Positions 35,957 through 43,412 of a stretch of DNA of 50,057 nucleotides are shown here, piece after piece (the stretch's first letter is position 1; the number at the start of each line of letters is the position of its first letter). Position numbers and translations under genes: made by a program. Source of the stretch: Clostridia bacterium (GTDB lineage Bacteria; Bacillota; Clostridia; Oscillospirales; Acutalibacteraceae); assembly GCA_017623235.1 (NCBI GenBank), contig JAGAPN010000073.1, forward strand, positions 1-50,057, written 5' to 3'. Under the pieces are notes generated by a model that worked only from the letters and a program-made list of their open reading frames with translations, did not search any database and was not told where the DNA came from.

Positions 35957-36171
35957 ATGATGCAGGGCTTACGCCCTATGATGCACGCCTAACGGCGTAT
36001 GATGTACGGCTCCGCCGAATGATGCTTGTGCTACGCACAAATTAATGTGTCTGCGACGCATTTATAAATATGTGCCACAAGTGGCACACCTTAATTTTGC
36101 CGTAAGGCAAACCTTCTTTACCCGAAGGGTACCTTCATTGCTTGCACCTTCATTTGCGAAGCAACCATAAT
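35957..36171 (+). mobile_element. Palindrome-array element without a gene
   Basis: About ten small hairpins are strung together: agggc-ttac-gccct (35964), acgcc-taac-ggcgt (35985), cggc-tcc-gccg, ttgtgc-tac-gcacaa (36026-36040), atgtgtc-tgc-gacgcat, gtgccac-aa-gtggcac (36072-36087), ttgcc-gtaa-ggcaa, taccc-gaa-gggta, tgc-tt-gca and ttgc-gaa-gcaa. Left joints read ATGATGC or ATGATGT; right joints read CCTTCAT. The core left and core right segments match the two sides of the four-helix-bundle element at 9.3-9.9 kb, with the gene missing. This looks like a deleted, non-autonomous copy. Mobility is inferred, not shown. Confidence 0.6.
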
Positions 36172-36172
36172 C

Positions 36173-36202
36173 AAAAAGCTCCCCGATGGGGAGCTTTTTT
36201 TA
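36173..36202. terminator. Bidirectional terminator, kdgK side
   Basis: aaaaagctcccc (36173-36184) / ggggagcttttt (36188-36199) is a perfect 12-bp stem with A- and T-tracts on opposite sides. It ends the minus-strand sugar kinase one base from its stop and isolates the palindrome array. Confidence 0.85.
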
Positions 36203-37225
36203 TTATCTCTGTACTCTTCCCGAGCCGTCGCCGCCTGCAAGCTTTTCAACCTCAGACACGGTAACACGGTTAAAGTCACCCTCAATAGAGTGCTTAAGGG
36301 CAGAGGCTGCAACCGCAAATTCAACGGCAGCCTGGGTATCCTTGCCGCTGAGCAGGGAGTAGATAAGGCCTGCGCCGAAGGAGTCGCCGCCGCCTACACG
36401 GTCGGTAATGTGGAGGTGATACTCCTTGGAGAAGCAGTAGTTCTCACCGTCGTAAAGCATTGCGGCCCAATCGTTATCGCTGGCCGAAATGGAGGAACGA
36501 AGGGTGATAGCAACCTTCTCAAAGCCGAACTTGTCAGCCAGCTGCTTGGCAACGCTCTTATAACCCTCGTGGTTCAGTTTTCCGCCGTAGATGTCGGTGC
36601 CCTCGGCCTCAATGCCGAATACGTCCTTGGCATCCTCCTCGTTGGAGATGCAAACGTCAACGTACTGACAAAGCTCGGTCATAGCGGCCCTTGCCTGGTC
36701 CCTTGTCCAGAGCTTGCCACGGTAGTTAAGGTCGCAGGAAATCTTAACGCCCTGGGCCTTGGCAGCCTTACAGGCGGCCTTGCAGATTTCTACAACGTTG
36801 GGGCCCAGCGCAGGGGTAATACCTGTAAAGTGGAACCAATCAGCGCCGGTAAAGATGTCCTCCCAATCAAAATCCTCGGGGGAAGCGGTCTGAATAGCCG
36901 AATGAGCGCGGTCGTAAATACAAACCGAGCCACGCTGAGAAGCGCCCTTCTCAAGGAAATAAATACCAACACGCTCACCGCCGCGAACGATATCGTCGGT
37001 GTCTACGCCGAAATAGCGCAGAGAATCAACAGCAGCCTGGCCGATAGCGTGCTTGGGAAGCTTGGTAACGAAGGCAGCATCCATACCGAAGTTGGCAAGA
37101 GAAACTGCAACGTTGGCCTCGCCGCCGCCGAAGGTGGCCTGCATCTGGTCATTCTGGAAGAAACGGTAATAGCCGTTGGGTGCAAGGCGAAGCATAATTT
37201 CGCCGAAGGTAACAATTCTTTTCAT
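36203..37225 (-). CDS. kdgK: PfkB family sugar kinase, 2-keto-3-deoxygluconate kinase-like
   Basis: The 340-residue ribokinase-fold protein starts MKRIVTFGEIMLRLAPNGYYRFFQ. It has FGGGEANVAVSLANFG (about 32-47), a sugar-binding region typical of KDG kinases (FLEKGASQRGSVCIYDRAHSA), ISCDLNYRGKLW, and the catalytic ITDRVGGGDSFGAGLIYSL. The product would be KDG-6-phosphate, an Entner-Doudoroff/uronate intermediate. The upstream GTG (37234) lies inside the ribosome binding site GAGGTG, so ATG 37225 is the start. No aldolase gene is adjacent. Confidence 0.88.
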   Translation of the reverse strand: MKRIVTFGEIMLRLAPNGYYRFFQNDQMQATFGGGEANVAVSLANFGMDAAFVTKLPKHAIGQAAVDSLRYFGVDTDDIVRGGERVGIYFLEKGASQRGSVCIYDRAHSAIQTASPEDFDWEDIFTGADWFHFTGITPALGPNVVEICKAACKAAKAQGVKISCDLNYRGKLWTRDQARAAMTELCQYVDVCISNEEDAKDVFGIEAEGTDIYGGKLNHEGYKSVAKQLADKFGFEKVAITLRSSISASDNDWAAMLYDGENYCFSKEYHLHITDRVGGGDSFGAGLIYSLLSGKDTQAAVEFAVAASALKHSIEGDFNRVTVSEVEKLAGGDGSGRVQR

Positions 37226-37339
37226 AAAAAACACCTCGTTTTATTTTATACCATAATTATAGCATAACCGAAATGTGATGTCTATATTAAAAAAGGGAAA
37301 AATAGGACTAAAAAGGGGCAAAAGTGGAAAATAATGATA

Positions 37340-37368
37340 TTGACTATTGCAGCTTTTCGGTTTAAAAT
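37340..37368 (+). promoter_or_regulatory. Promoter of the DUF1292 gene
   Basis: TTGACT (37340-37345), 17 bases, TAAAAT (37363-37368), 38 bases before the ATG. Confidence 0.75.
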
Positions 37369-37406
37369 ATATGTAATAATAAAATTAAAAAAATTGGAGA
37401 ATACTT

Positions 37407-37721
37407 ATGACAGAGAATAAAGAGCTTGATTATACCCCCGATATTATTAATCTTACCGACGACGAGGGCAAGGAGTACACCTTTGAGGTGCTGGACGCTA
37501 TCGAGTCGGATGATGGCAGATACCTTGCTATGCTTCCTATCTACGACGACCCCCAGAAGACTCTGGAGGACAGCGGCGAGCTGGTTATCGTTAAGGTTGG
37601 AGAGCAGGACGGAGAGGAATATCTCTATCCCATAAAGGATGATGAGGAGTACGAGTTTGTAGCCGACGCCTTTATCGAAAGACTGCAGGACCTTTATGAG
37701 ATAAACGAGGAAGAGGAGTAA
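37407..37721 (+). CDS. DUF1292 domain protein
   Basis: This 104-residue, strongly acidic protein contains INLTDDEGKEYTFEVLDAIE (14-33) and YLYPIKDDEEYEFVADAFIERL, the DUF1292 (YrzB-like) pattern. The function is unknown; in many Firmicutes it sits in a conserved set with yrzL (ireB) and yrrK, but here it is alone beside the 6S RNA. GGAG lies before the ATG. Confidence 0.88.
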   Translation: MTENKELDYTPDIINLTDDEGKEYTFEVLDAIESDDGRYLAMLPIYDDPQKTLEDSGELVIVKVGEQDGEEYLYPIKDDEEYEFVADAFIERLQDLYEINEEEE

Positions 37722-37734
37722 ATTAAACTGCGGC

Positions 37735-37940
37735 CCCGAGGGCCGCACCTGCCCTGTTCGCGGACTGCGGCACTTATAACCCTACAACCATTATATTGGG
37801 AGTTCGTACTCGCACGGCAGGCGCGCAGGCCTCCCGCAAAAGCGGACGTTGGAAGCCCGAACCCGAGCGGAGAACACCCACCTGCTTTATTTGCAGGTTA
37901 TTTTAGTGCCCGATACGGCAGGGCGGGAGCCGTTTGAAAA
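37735..37940 (+). ncRNA. ssrS: Probable 6S RNA
   Basis: The roughly 200-base stretch has no open frame but strong pairing potential. The ends close with cctgccctg (37748-37756) against cagggcggg (37919-37927). An internal purine/pyrimidine-poor segment (cacttataaccctaca ... attatattggga) resembles the open bubble of 6S RNA, and the distal block agaacacccacctgc with its local hairpin is like other clostridial 6S sequences I recall. A strong terminator follows. 6S RNA mimics an open promoter and holds the sigma-A polymerase in stationary phase. The call rests on pattern recall, without a covariance-model score. Confidence 0.6.
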
Positions 37941-37943
37941 AAC

Positions 37944-37981
37944 AAAAAGAGCAAGGATATTCATATCCTTGCTCTTTTTTT
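37944..37981 (+). terminator. Terminator after the putative 6S RNA
   Basis: The 17-bp arms aaaaagagcaaggatat (37944-37960) and atatccttgctcttttt (37963-37979) flank a two-base centre and run into further T. One of the strongest hairpins in the window. Confidence 0.9.
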
Positions 37982-38039
37982 GGGTATATTTCATCCCCCG
38001 ATTTCATATTATTTACTAACCCTTTTAGGAGTTGATAAT

Positions 38040-38294
38040 ATGAGCAGAATAGAACGGGACAGAGCGGTAGAGCTGGGGGAATATATTGTAGAAACCGGGG
38101 CCACCGTCAGAGCGGTGGCAAAGGTCTTTCAGGTCAGCAAATCTACGGTACATAAGGATGTTACCCAGCGGCTGAAGCAGCGCTCGCCGGGGCTTTATTT
38201 GCAGGTGAAAACGGTGCTGGATAAGAACAAGCAGGAGCGTCACATCCGTGGCGGCCTTGCCACTAAAAGAAAGTACAAGGGAATGAGTGATTAA
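38040..38294 (+). CDS. spoIIID: Sporulation transcription factor SpoIIID
   Basis: The 84-residue HTH protein starts MSRIERDRAVELGEYIVETGATVRA and has the DNA-binding helix pair AKVFQVSKSTVHKDVTQRL (27-45), followed by the basic C-terminal region KNKQERHIRGGLATKRKYKG. SpoIIID switches the mother-cell programme between sigma-E and sigma-K, so the organism is a spore-former. AGGAG precedes the ATG at 38040; the longer open frame from 37980 would start inside the terminator and is rejected. Confidence 0.95.
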   Translation: MSRIERDRAVELGEYIVETGATVRAVAKVFQVSKSTVHKDVTQRLKQRSPGLYLQVKTVLDKNKQERHIRGGLATKRKYKGMSD

Positions 38295-38309
38295 GAGGCA
38301 CTTGTATAA

Positions 38310-38390
38310 ATGCAGAGTGCAAAGTGCAAAATGCAGAATTAAGGTGTGACTTCGTCACATATATAACGGGCGCACGCGCAAGCGCCCCAC
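38310..38390 (+). repeat. Repeat C, copy 2
   Basis: Starts atgcagagtgcaaagtgcaa, passes through gtgac-ttc-gtcac, acatatata-like bases, and ends in gggcgc-acgcgca-agcgcccc. It has the same order of parts as 34806-34890, with a different but still paired second hairpin. Confidence 0.7.
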
Positions 38391-39070
38391 TATTCTCTGA
38401 CTATTTTAAAGATTTCGCCTTTTGAATCCAGGATGCGGGCTACGAAATCCTGCTCGTCCTTTAAGGGTGTGTCGAAGGCCATACCGCCCAGATGAAGCTG
38501 GGCGGCGCCTGCGTGATTGTCCGACCCTGCAAAGGGGATAAGACCGTAGTTTTCACAGAAAATTTCGGCCTGCCTGTTCTCAAAATCTGTACGGTTGGCG
38601 TTGTATATCTCCACCCCGTGGATAACCTTGGGGAAGAGCTGAATATGGTCGATATAATCCGAGCCTCTGAAGGGGTGAGCCTGAATTACCAGGGCCCCCG
38701 ACTCCATAAAAAGGCGTAGCTCCTCGCTTTTTTTAAGGCTTTCTATTTCGGGGTGGGCCAAAAACCACTCTTTAGAAAGGCCGTATACCAGAAAATCTAT
38801 ACCCTGGTAGCTGGACTCTATACCCTCAAAGACGTCAAGGCCTATTTCTTTCGCTAAAGCCTTTCCTTCTTCACAGCCCTCAAAAAAATAGTTTATTTTA
38901 TCCTCATAGGGCAGGCGGCGGTCAACGGAAATATTGCCGTCGATAAAGTGGTTGGTTATAAAAACGCCCTTGTAGCCAAGGCTTTTATAAAACTCAAGAT
39001 TTTCCCTTACCGATGCCCTGGCGCACTTGCTGGTGGGCAGGGTGTGAAGATGTGTTTCGTATAAATACAT
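38390..39070 (-). CDS. PHP domain phosphoesterase
   Basis: The 226-residue protein has the metal-binding motifs of the PHP family: ETHLHTLPTSKCA (5-17), FITNHFIDG (37-45), GIESSYQG, QAHPF (about 135-139) and AGSDNHAGAAQL near the C-terminus. PHP proteins hydrolyse phosphate esters (histidinol phosphate, nucleoside 3',5'-bisphosphate) or polymerase-associated DNA ends; which applies here cannot be told. It stands alone on minus. Confidence 0.88.
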   Translation of the reverse strand: MYLYETHLHTLPTSKCARASVRENLEFYKSLGYKGVFITNHFIDGNISVDRRLPYEDKINYFFEGCEEGKALAKEIGLDVFEGIESSYQGIDFLVYGLSKEWFLAHPEIESLKKSEELRLFMESGALVIQAHPFRGSDYIDHIQLFPKVIHGVEIYNANRTDFENRQAEIFCENYGLIPFAGSDNHAGAAQLHLGGMAFDTPLKDEQDFVARILDSKGEIFKIVRE

Positions 39071-39123
39071 TGAGGGACCCCCTTTTTTATGTATGTGTTA
39101 TAGCACAAATGTCCTTTAAAGTC

Positions 39124-39156
39124 AAGGGACCAACGGCAAAAACCGTTGGTCCCTTT
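39124..39156. terminator. Hairpin between the PHP gene promoter region and metA
   Basis: aagggaccaacgg (39124-39136) / ccgttggtccctt (39143-39155) is a perfect 13-bp stem. It lies just beyond the metA stop on minus; the T-run is longer on the plus side. Confidence 0.75.
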
Positions 39157-39158
39157 TT

Positions 39159-40076
39159 TTAGCTTATGGTAGTAATATCGTAGGGTGTGGTCTGGTAAAC
39201 GAAGTAGTTCAGCCAGTTGGAGTAAAGAAGATTTGCCCCCGACCTCCAGGAAACCAGGGGAGGCTTGGTATCATCATTGTCGGGGTAGTAGTTTACCGGC
39301 ATTTCAATGGGAAGGCCTGCCGATTTATCACGAAGATACTCACGTTCTAAGGTGTCGGCATCATATTCCGAATGTCCCGTTATAAATATCTGTCGGCCTC
39401 GGTCGGTGGCAACGGCATATACCCCTGCCTCCTCGGAGGCAGCCAGTATCTTAAGCTCTTCCACCGCCTCAATATCCTCCCTGGCCACGGTGGTGTGACG
39501 GGAGTGAGGCACCATAAAGGTATCGTCAAAGCCACGGAAAAGTATAGAGCCCTTATGCTCAACGTAGTGGGGAAAAACGCCGAACAGCTTTTTATCCAGG
39601 CGGCGCTTATCAATGCCGTAATGATAGAAAAGGGCGGCCTGGGCGGCCCAGCAGATGTGGAAGGTGGAGGTGACGTGGGTCTTGCTCCACTCCATTATCT
39701 CGCACAGCTCATCCCAATATTCCACCTCGGTGAAATGCATATGCTCCACGGGGGCACCGGTTATCACCATACCGTCAAACTTGCGGTGGCGCACCTCGTC
39801 AAAGGTCTTGTAAAAGGCCAGCATATGCTCCTCGCTGGTGTTTTTGGACTTATGAGTAGACATCATAAGCAGCTCCATCTCTACCTGGAGGGGGGTGTTG
39901 CCCAGCACACGGGCCAGCTGGGTTTCGGTTATGATTTTTGTGGGCATAAGGTTTACAATGAGTATCTGCAGGGGTCGTATATCCTGGGTAAGAGCCCTGG
40001 TTTCGGTTATGACGAATATATTTTCATCATTAAGCACCTTGGTTGCAGGTAACTCGTTGGGAATTTTAATTGGCAT
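39159..40076 (-). CDS. metA: Homoserine O-acetyltransferase (MetA family)
   Basis: This enzyme activates homoserine for methionine synthesis. The 305-residue protein aligns position for position with the family: K47 (MPTKI), nucleophile C142 ([10 protein letters not shown]), H235 and E237 (ITGHSEYD). Residue 111 is Glu (TGAPVEHM), the form reported for acetyl-CoA-using members; glycine here gives succinyl specificity. The acetyl product is just what the adjacent MetY uses. It lies 73 bases after metY on the same strand. Confidence 0.95.
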   Translation of the reverse strand: MPIKIPNELPATKVLNDENIFVITETRALTQDIRPLQILIVNLMPTKIITETQLARVLGNTPLQVEMELLMMSTHKSKNTSEEHMLAFYKTFDEVRHRKFDGMVITGAPVEHMHFTEVEYWDELCEIMEWSKTHVTSTFHICWAAQAALFYHYGIDKRRLDKKLFGVFPHYVEHKGSILFRGFDDTFMVPHSRHTTVAREDIEAVEELKILAASEEAGVYAVATDRGRQIFITGHSEYDADTLEREYLRDKSAGLPIEMPVNYYPDNDDTKPPLVSWRSGANLLYSNWLNYFVYQTTPYDITTIS

Positions 40077-40105
40077 AGAAAAGAAAACTCCTATTTGATT
40101 GTTGA

Positions 40106-40156
40106 GATTTAGGGGCTCTGACGAGCATCGGCTTTGCAGTCCTTTGTCCCTAAATC
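40106..40156. repeat. Inverted repeat spanning the metY stop codon
   Basis: gatttaggg (40106-40114) and ccctaaatc (40148-40156) pair perfectly around 33 bases. The minus-strand metY stop (40150-40152) is inside one arm. It may be an attenuating or processing structure between metY and metA. Confidence 0.5.
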
Positions 40157-41421
40157 TTATCCAGAGCCTGCTTTATATCCTCGATAATGTCCTCGGCGGA
40201 TTCAAGACCAACCGACAGACGGATAAGGTCGGGGGCTACCCCGGCCTCACGAAGCTGGTCGTCGGTAAGCTGACGGTGGGTGTGGGATGCAGGATGCAGC
40301 AGGCAGGTTTTTGCATCGGCCACGTGGGTTACGATGCTGATAATGTTAAGGCTGTCCATAAACTTAATGGCCTTTTCTCTGCCGCCCTTTACTGCAAAGG
40401 CCAGCACGCCGCAGGTGCCCTTAGGCATAAATTTTGCCGCCAGGTCGTGACACTCGTCACCCTCTAAATCGGCGTAGTGTACCCAATCAATGCGGCTATC
40501 ATTCTTAAGGAAGGATGCCACCTTAAAGGCGTTTTCACAATGTCTGTCCATTCTAACCGCCAGGGTTTCCAGGCCGGAATTGAGATAGAAGGCGTTCTGG
40601 GGGGACTGGATAGAGCCAAAGTCACGCATAAGCTGTGCGGTGGCCTTGGTGATGAAGGCCCCCTTGCCGAAGCGCTCGGCATAGGTGATGCCGTGATAGG
40701 ACTCATCGGGGGTGCAAAGGCCGGGGAACTTGTCGGCGTGCTTCATCCAATCAAAGTTACCGCTGTCGATAATTGCGCCGCCGACGCCGATGCCCTGTCC
40801 GTCCATATATTTTGTGGTGGAGTGGGTGACAATATCGGCGCCCCACTCAAAGGGACGGCACTTAACAGGTGTGGCAAAGGTGTTGTCAACTATAAGGGGA
40901 ACCCCGTGGCTGTGGGCCAGACGGGAGAACTTGTCAAAATCAAGGACGGTGCAGGTGGGGTTGGTGACCGTTTCACCGAAAAGGGCCTTGGTGTTGGGGC
41001 GGAAGTACTTTGCCAGCTCCTCCTCAGGCAGGCTCTGGTCAACAAAGGTACATTCAATACCCATCTTCTTCATAGTAACGCCGAAAAGGTTGTAGGTGCC
41101 GCCGTAGATAGAGGAGGAGGCTATAAAATGGTCGCCTGTTTCGCAGATGTTGAAAATGGCGTAGAAGTTAGCCGCCTGACCCGAGGAGGTCAGCATAGCG
41201 GCAACGCCGCCCTCTAATGCGGCCAGCTTTGCGGCAACAGCATCGTTGGTGGGGTTTTGCAGGCGGGTGTAGAAATAACCCTCGGCCTCCAGGTCAAAAA
41301 GCTTGCCCATATAGTCGCTGGTATCATACTTAAAGGTAGTGCTCTGATATATAGGGAGCTGGCGGGGCTCACCCTGGGTGGGCTTCCAGCCCTCGTGCAG
41401 ACATTTAGTTTCAATATTCAT
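40150..41421 (-). CDS. metY: O-acetylhomoserine sulfhydrylase
   Basis: The 423-residue Cys/Met-metabolism PLP enzyme turns O-acetylhomoserine and sulfide into homocysteine. It opens [29 protein letters not shown]; contains [22 protein letters not shown] and [10 protein letters not shown]; and has the PLP lysine in [11 protein letters not shown]. The ATG at 41421 has AAGGAGG, so the longer open frame to 41487 is not used. It follows the YerC regulator by one base, and metA is downstream: together the direct sulfhydrylation route. Confidence 0.95.
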   Translation of the reverse strand: MNIETKCLHEGWKPTQGEPRQLPIYQSTTFKYDTSDYMGKLFDLEAEGYFYTRLQNPTNDAVAAKLAALEGGVAAMLTSSGQAANFYAIFNICETGDHFIASSSIYGGTYNLFGVTMKKMGIECTFVDQSLPEEELAKYFRPNTKALFGETVTNPTCTVLDFDKFSRLAHSHGVPLIVDNTFATPVKCRPFEWGADIVTHSTTKYMDGQGIGVGGAIIDSGNFDWMKHADKFPGLCTPDESYHGITYAERFGKGAFITKATAQLMRDFGSIQSPQNAFYLNSGLETLAVRMDRHCENAFKVASFLKNDSRIDWVHYADLEGDECHDLAAKFMPKGTCGVLAFAVKGGREKAIKFMDSLNIISIVTHVADAKTCLLHPASHTHRQLTDDQLREAGVAPDLIRLSVGLESAEDIIEDIKQALDKI

Positions 41422-41422
41422 T

Positions 41423-41707
41423 TTATTTATCCTCCTTGGATAAGAATTTTCTATAGCCGTCGCCACGCTGAACGCAGCGGGACACACGGGAGAGGGTGGC
41501 CGAGCTTATGTTGGTGGCCTCGATAACCTGGGTGTAGGTTTTCCCCTCCATAAAGAGTCTGGCGGCGGCAATGCGTCCTGCCATCTGCTCGACCTCCTTG
41601 TAGGTACAAAGGTCCTCCAGCAGCAGGCGGATATCGTCGGGGTTATCTATACGGGCAAAAAGCTCATACAGCTCATTTAGCATCTCTTGGCTGATTTTCT
41701 GGGGCAT
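41423..41707 (-). CDS. TrpR-like regulator, YerC/YecD family
   Basis: This 94-residue protein has the Trp-repressor-type helix-turn-helix in AGRIAAARLFMEGKTYTQVIEATNISSATLSRVSRCVQ, matching the YerC/YecD family. The ATG at 41707 gives a seven-base spacing to AAGGAG; an in-frame ATG at 41713 is only one base away from it. It is first in the unit with metY and metA, one base from metY, so a role in regulating sulfur amino-acid synthesis is a fair inference. Confidence 0.88.
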   Translation of the reverse strand: MPQKISQEMLNELYELFARIDNPDDIRLLLEDLCTYKEVEQMAGRIAAARLFMEGKTYTQVIEATNISSATLSRVSRCVQRGDGYRKFLSKEDK

Positions 41708-41738
41708 AGCCATTCTCCTTATGAAATATTTACCTATA

Positions 41739-41767
41739 ATTATACTTTAATTTTTTAGCGTTGTAAA
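41739..41767 (-). promoter_or_regulatory. Promoter of the yerC-metY unit
   Basis: On minus, TTTACA (41767-41762), 17 bases, TATAAT (41744-41739). It leaves a leader of only about 25 bases, too short for a SAM riboswitch or T-box. Confidence 0.8.
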
Positions 41768-41795
41768 GCACGAATTTCAGAGAAAAGGGACTGCG

Positions 41796-41853
41796 TAGGG
41801 GTTTGCTGTCGCAAACAGGGATTCCTTACGGCATAGTATACTGCGAAGCCCCT
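41796..41853. repeat. Clustered-hairpin repeat D, copy 2
   Basis: taggggt, tttgc-tgtc-gcaaa, acaggg, ccttacgg, agtatact, then ctgcgaagcccct: the same succession of parts as at 11782-11854. The outer aggggt / gcccct arms pair. Confidence 0.5.
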
Positions 41854-41862
41854 TATTACTGA

Positions 41863-42690
41863 TTAGTCTAACGCTATCATCATCGCCAGGGTGCCTCGGC
41901 GGCCGCCTGTGGCACGGTGGGAGTGAAAAACCTCGGGGTGACAGCAGGTGCAAAGGTCGGCCACGTCAATGTTTTCTGCCCTTATGCCGCTGTGCAGCAT
42001 AATCTGGCGGTTGGTTTCCTTTAAATCCAGCATATATTTGCCGTTACCCTTTGAAATATAGCAGGAGGCAAGGTCTAAATAATAAAGCTTATTTATTTCA
42101 TTTATAACGGGGTCGTCTACCTCGTAGCAGCAGGGCCCGATGTTGGGGCCTATGGCGGCGAGAATATCCTTTGGGTCACAGCCGAAGCGGTCCCTCATCA
42201 GCTCCACCGTTTTGGCGGCAATCTCCTGCACGGTGCCTCGCCAGCCTGCGTGAGAGGTGGCAATCACCCTTTTCTTAGGGTCATAAAAGGCCAGGGGAGT
42301 ACAGTCGGCATACTGGGTGACCAGGGTAAGACCGGGCTCCTTTGTGACAAGGCCGTCGATATCGGTGTAATCACGCTCTTTGAAAAGGCCCTTGCCTGCA
42401 TCCTCTGGGGTAACTACACGGAGGTTTGCGGTGTGGGTCTGCTGGGAGAGCACAACCCCTTGAAGGTCGGTGCCCAGGGCCTCGGTAAAGAGGCGGTAAT
42501 TTTCCTTTACGGTCTCGGGGTCATCCCCCAGAGAGAAGCCGAAGCTCATGGTGGCGCAGTCCCCACGGCTTACCCCGCCGTAGCGGGTGGAAAAGCCCAG
42601 CTTTACGCCGCCTGCCGCCTCGAATTTGGGAAAGGTGAGGTAAATAACCTCGCCTTTTTTATTAACGGTCAATTTGTCGGATTTTATCAT
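41863..42690 (-). CDS. pgeF: Peptidoglycan editing factor PgeF (laccase-domain protein)
   Basis: The 275-residue protein belongs to the multi-copper-polyphenol-oxidoreductase-like (YlmD/YfiH) family, which removes wrongly placed L-Ser from UDP-MurNAc and also has purine nucleoside phosphorylase relatives. Signatures: GFSTRYGGVS (32-41), VVLSQQTHTANLRVV, ATSHAGWRGTVQEIAAK (metal-binding His) and DLCTCCHPEVFHSHRATGGRRG at the C-terminus. Monocistronic on minus. Confidence 0.92.
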   Translation of the reverse strand: MIKSDKLTVNKKGEVIYLTFPKFEAAGGVKLGFSTRYGGVSRGDCATMSFGFSLGDDPETVKENYRLFTEALGTDLQGVVLSQQTHTANLRVVTPEDAGKGLFKERDYTDIDGLVTKEPGLTLVTQYADCTPLAFYDPKKRVIATSHAGWRGTVQEIAAKTVELMRDRFGCDPKDILAAIGPNIGPCCYEVDDPVINEINKLYYLDLASCYISKGNGKYMLDLKETNRQIMLHSGIRAENIDVADLCTCCHPEVFHSHRATGGRRGTLAMMIALD

Positions 42691-42707
42691 AATATCTTCC
42701 TATCAAA

Positions 42708-42737
42708 ACAGCGGAAGCTAATATTAGCCTCCGCTGT
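42708..42737 (-). terminator. Terminator of the Wzz/CpsD unit
   Basis: acagcgg / ccgctgt flank an inner gctaatattagc palindrome; on minus the hairpin is followed by tttt. It begins four bases past the kinase stop. Confidence 0.7.
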
Positions 42738-42740
42738 AAT

Positions 42741-43412
42741 TTATCTGTCACTGTGCTTGTATTCGTAATATTTTTCGGGGGTATCGGTGCAGTTAAGCAC
42801 AACGCCCAGAATACGGATACCCGTAAGCTCAAGATTATCTAAAACCTTGGTAACGTCATCGTGGCGGGTAACACCCTGCTTCAGAATAACCACTATACCG
42901 TCGGTTTTGGGGGCGATAACCAGAGGGTCGGACACAACGCCTACAGGGGGAGTATCCAGAATAATGTAATCGTATACCATACGAAGGCTGTCAAGCAGCT
43001 TTTCCATAGCGGTAGACGCCAGCATTTCAGAGGGGTTGGGGGGTGTAGTGCCTGCAGGCATTACGTCAAAGGAGTGGCTTACCGATATAATAACCTCATC
43101 GGCGGCGGCAAAGCCTGCCAGCACGCCCGAAAGGCCTGCGTTGTTTTCCAGCTTTAGCTTTTTGCATACCGAGGAACGGCGCAGGTCGGCGTCAATAAGC
43201 AGAACCTTTTTACCTAACTGAGAGAAGGCGATGGCTACGTTGATGGCGTTGGTGGTTTTACCGTCACCCGCCTTGGGGCTGGAGATGGTTACAATCTTAC
43301 AGCCGGGGGTCTGGGCCAGCATAAACTGCAGATTGGTTCTGATAGTTTTATAGGACTCTGCAACGGCAAACTGCTGCTCGGCCGAGGGGTTTTTGTTAAG
43401 GTTATTTTCCAC
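42741..43412 (-). CDS. CpsD/CapB family tyrosine-protein kinase
   Basis: The 223-residue P-loop BY-kinase has Walker A SPKAGDGKTT (45-54), Walker A' VLLIDADLRRSS, Walker B YIILDTPP and a short tyrosine cluster at the C-terminus (EKYYEYKH), the autophosphorylation site. It pairs with the Wzz-like activator encoded just upstream; together they control polysaccharide chain length or export. The GTG at 43412 has GGAGG eight bases upstream, inside the end of the Wzz gene (11-base overlap). No glycosyltransferases are adjacent, so the polymer is made by genes elsewhere. Confidence 0.9.
   Translation of the reverse strand: MENNLNKNPSAEQQFAVAESYKTIRTNLQFMLAQTPGCKIVTISSPKAGDGKTTNAINVAIAFSQLGKKVLLIDADLRRSSVCKKLKLENNAGLSGVLAGFAAADEVIISVSHSFDVMPAGTTPPNPSEMLASTAMEKLLDSLRMVYDYIILDTPPVGVVSDPLVIAPKTDGIVVILKQGVTRHDDVTKVLDNLELTGIRILGVVLNCTDTPEKYYEYKHSDR

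Noticed and set aside
41714..41862. SAM riboswitch or T-box before the methionine genes
   Set aside because: The promoter leaves only about 25 bases of leader, and no SAM or T-box consensus is visible upstream.
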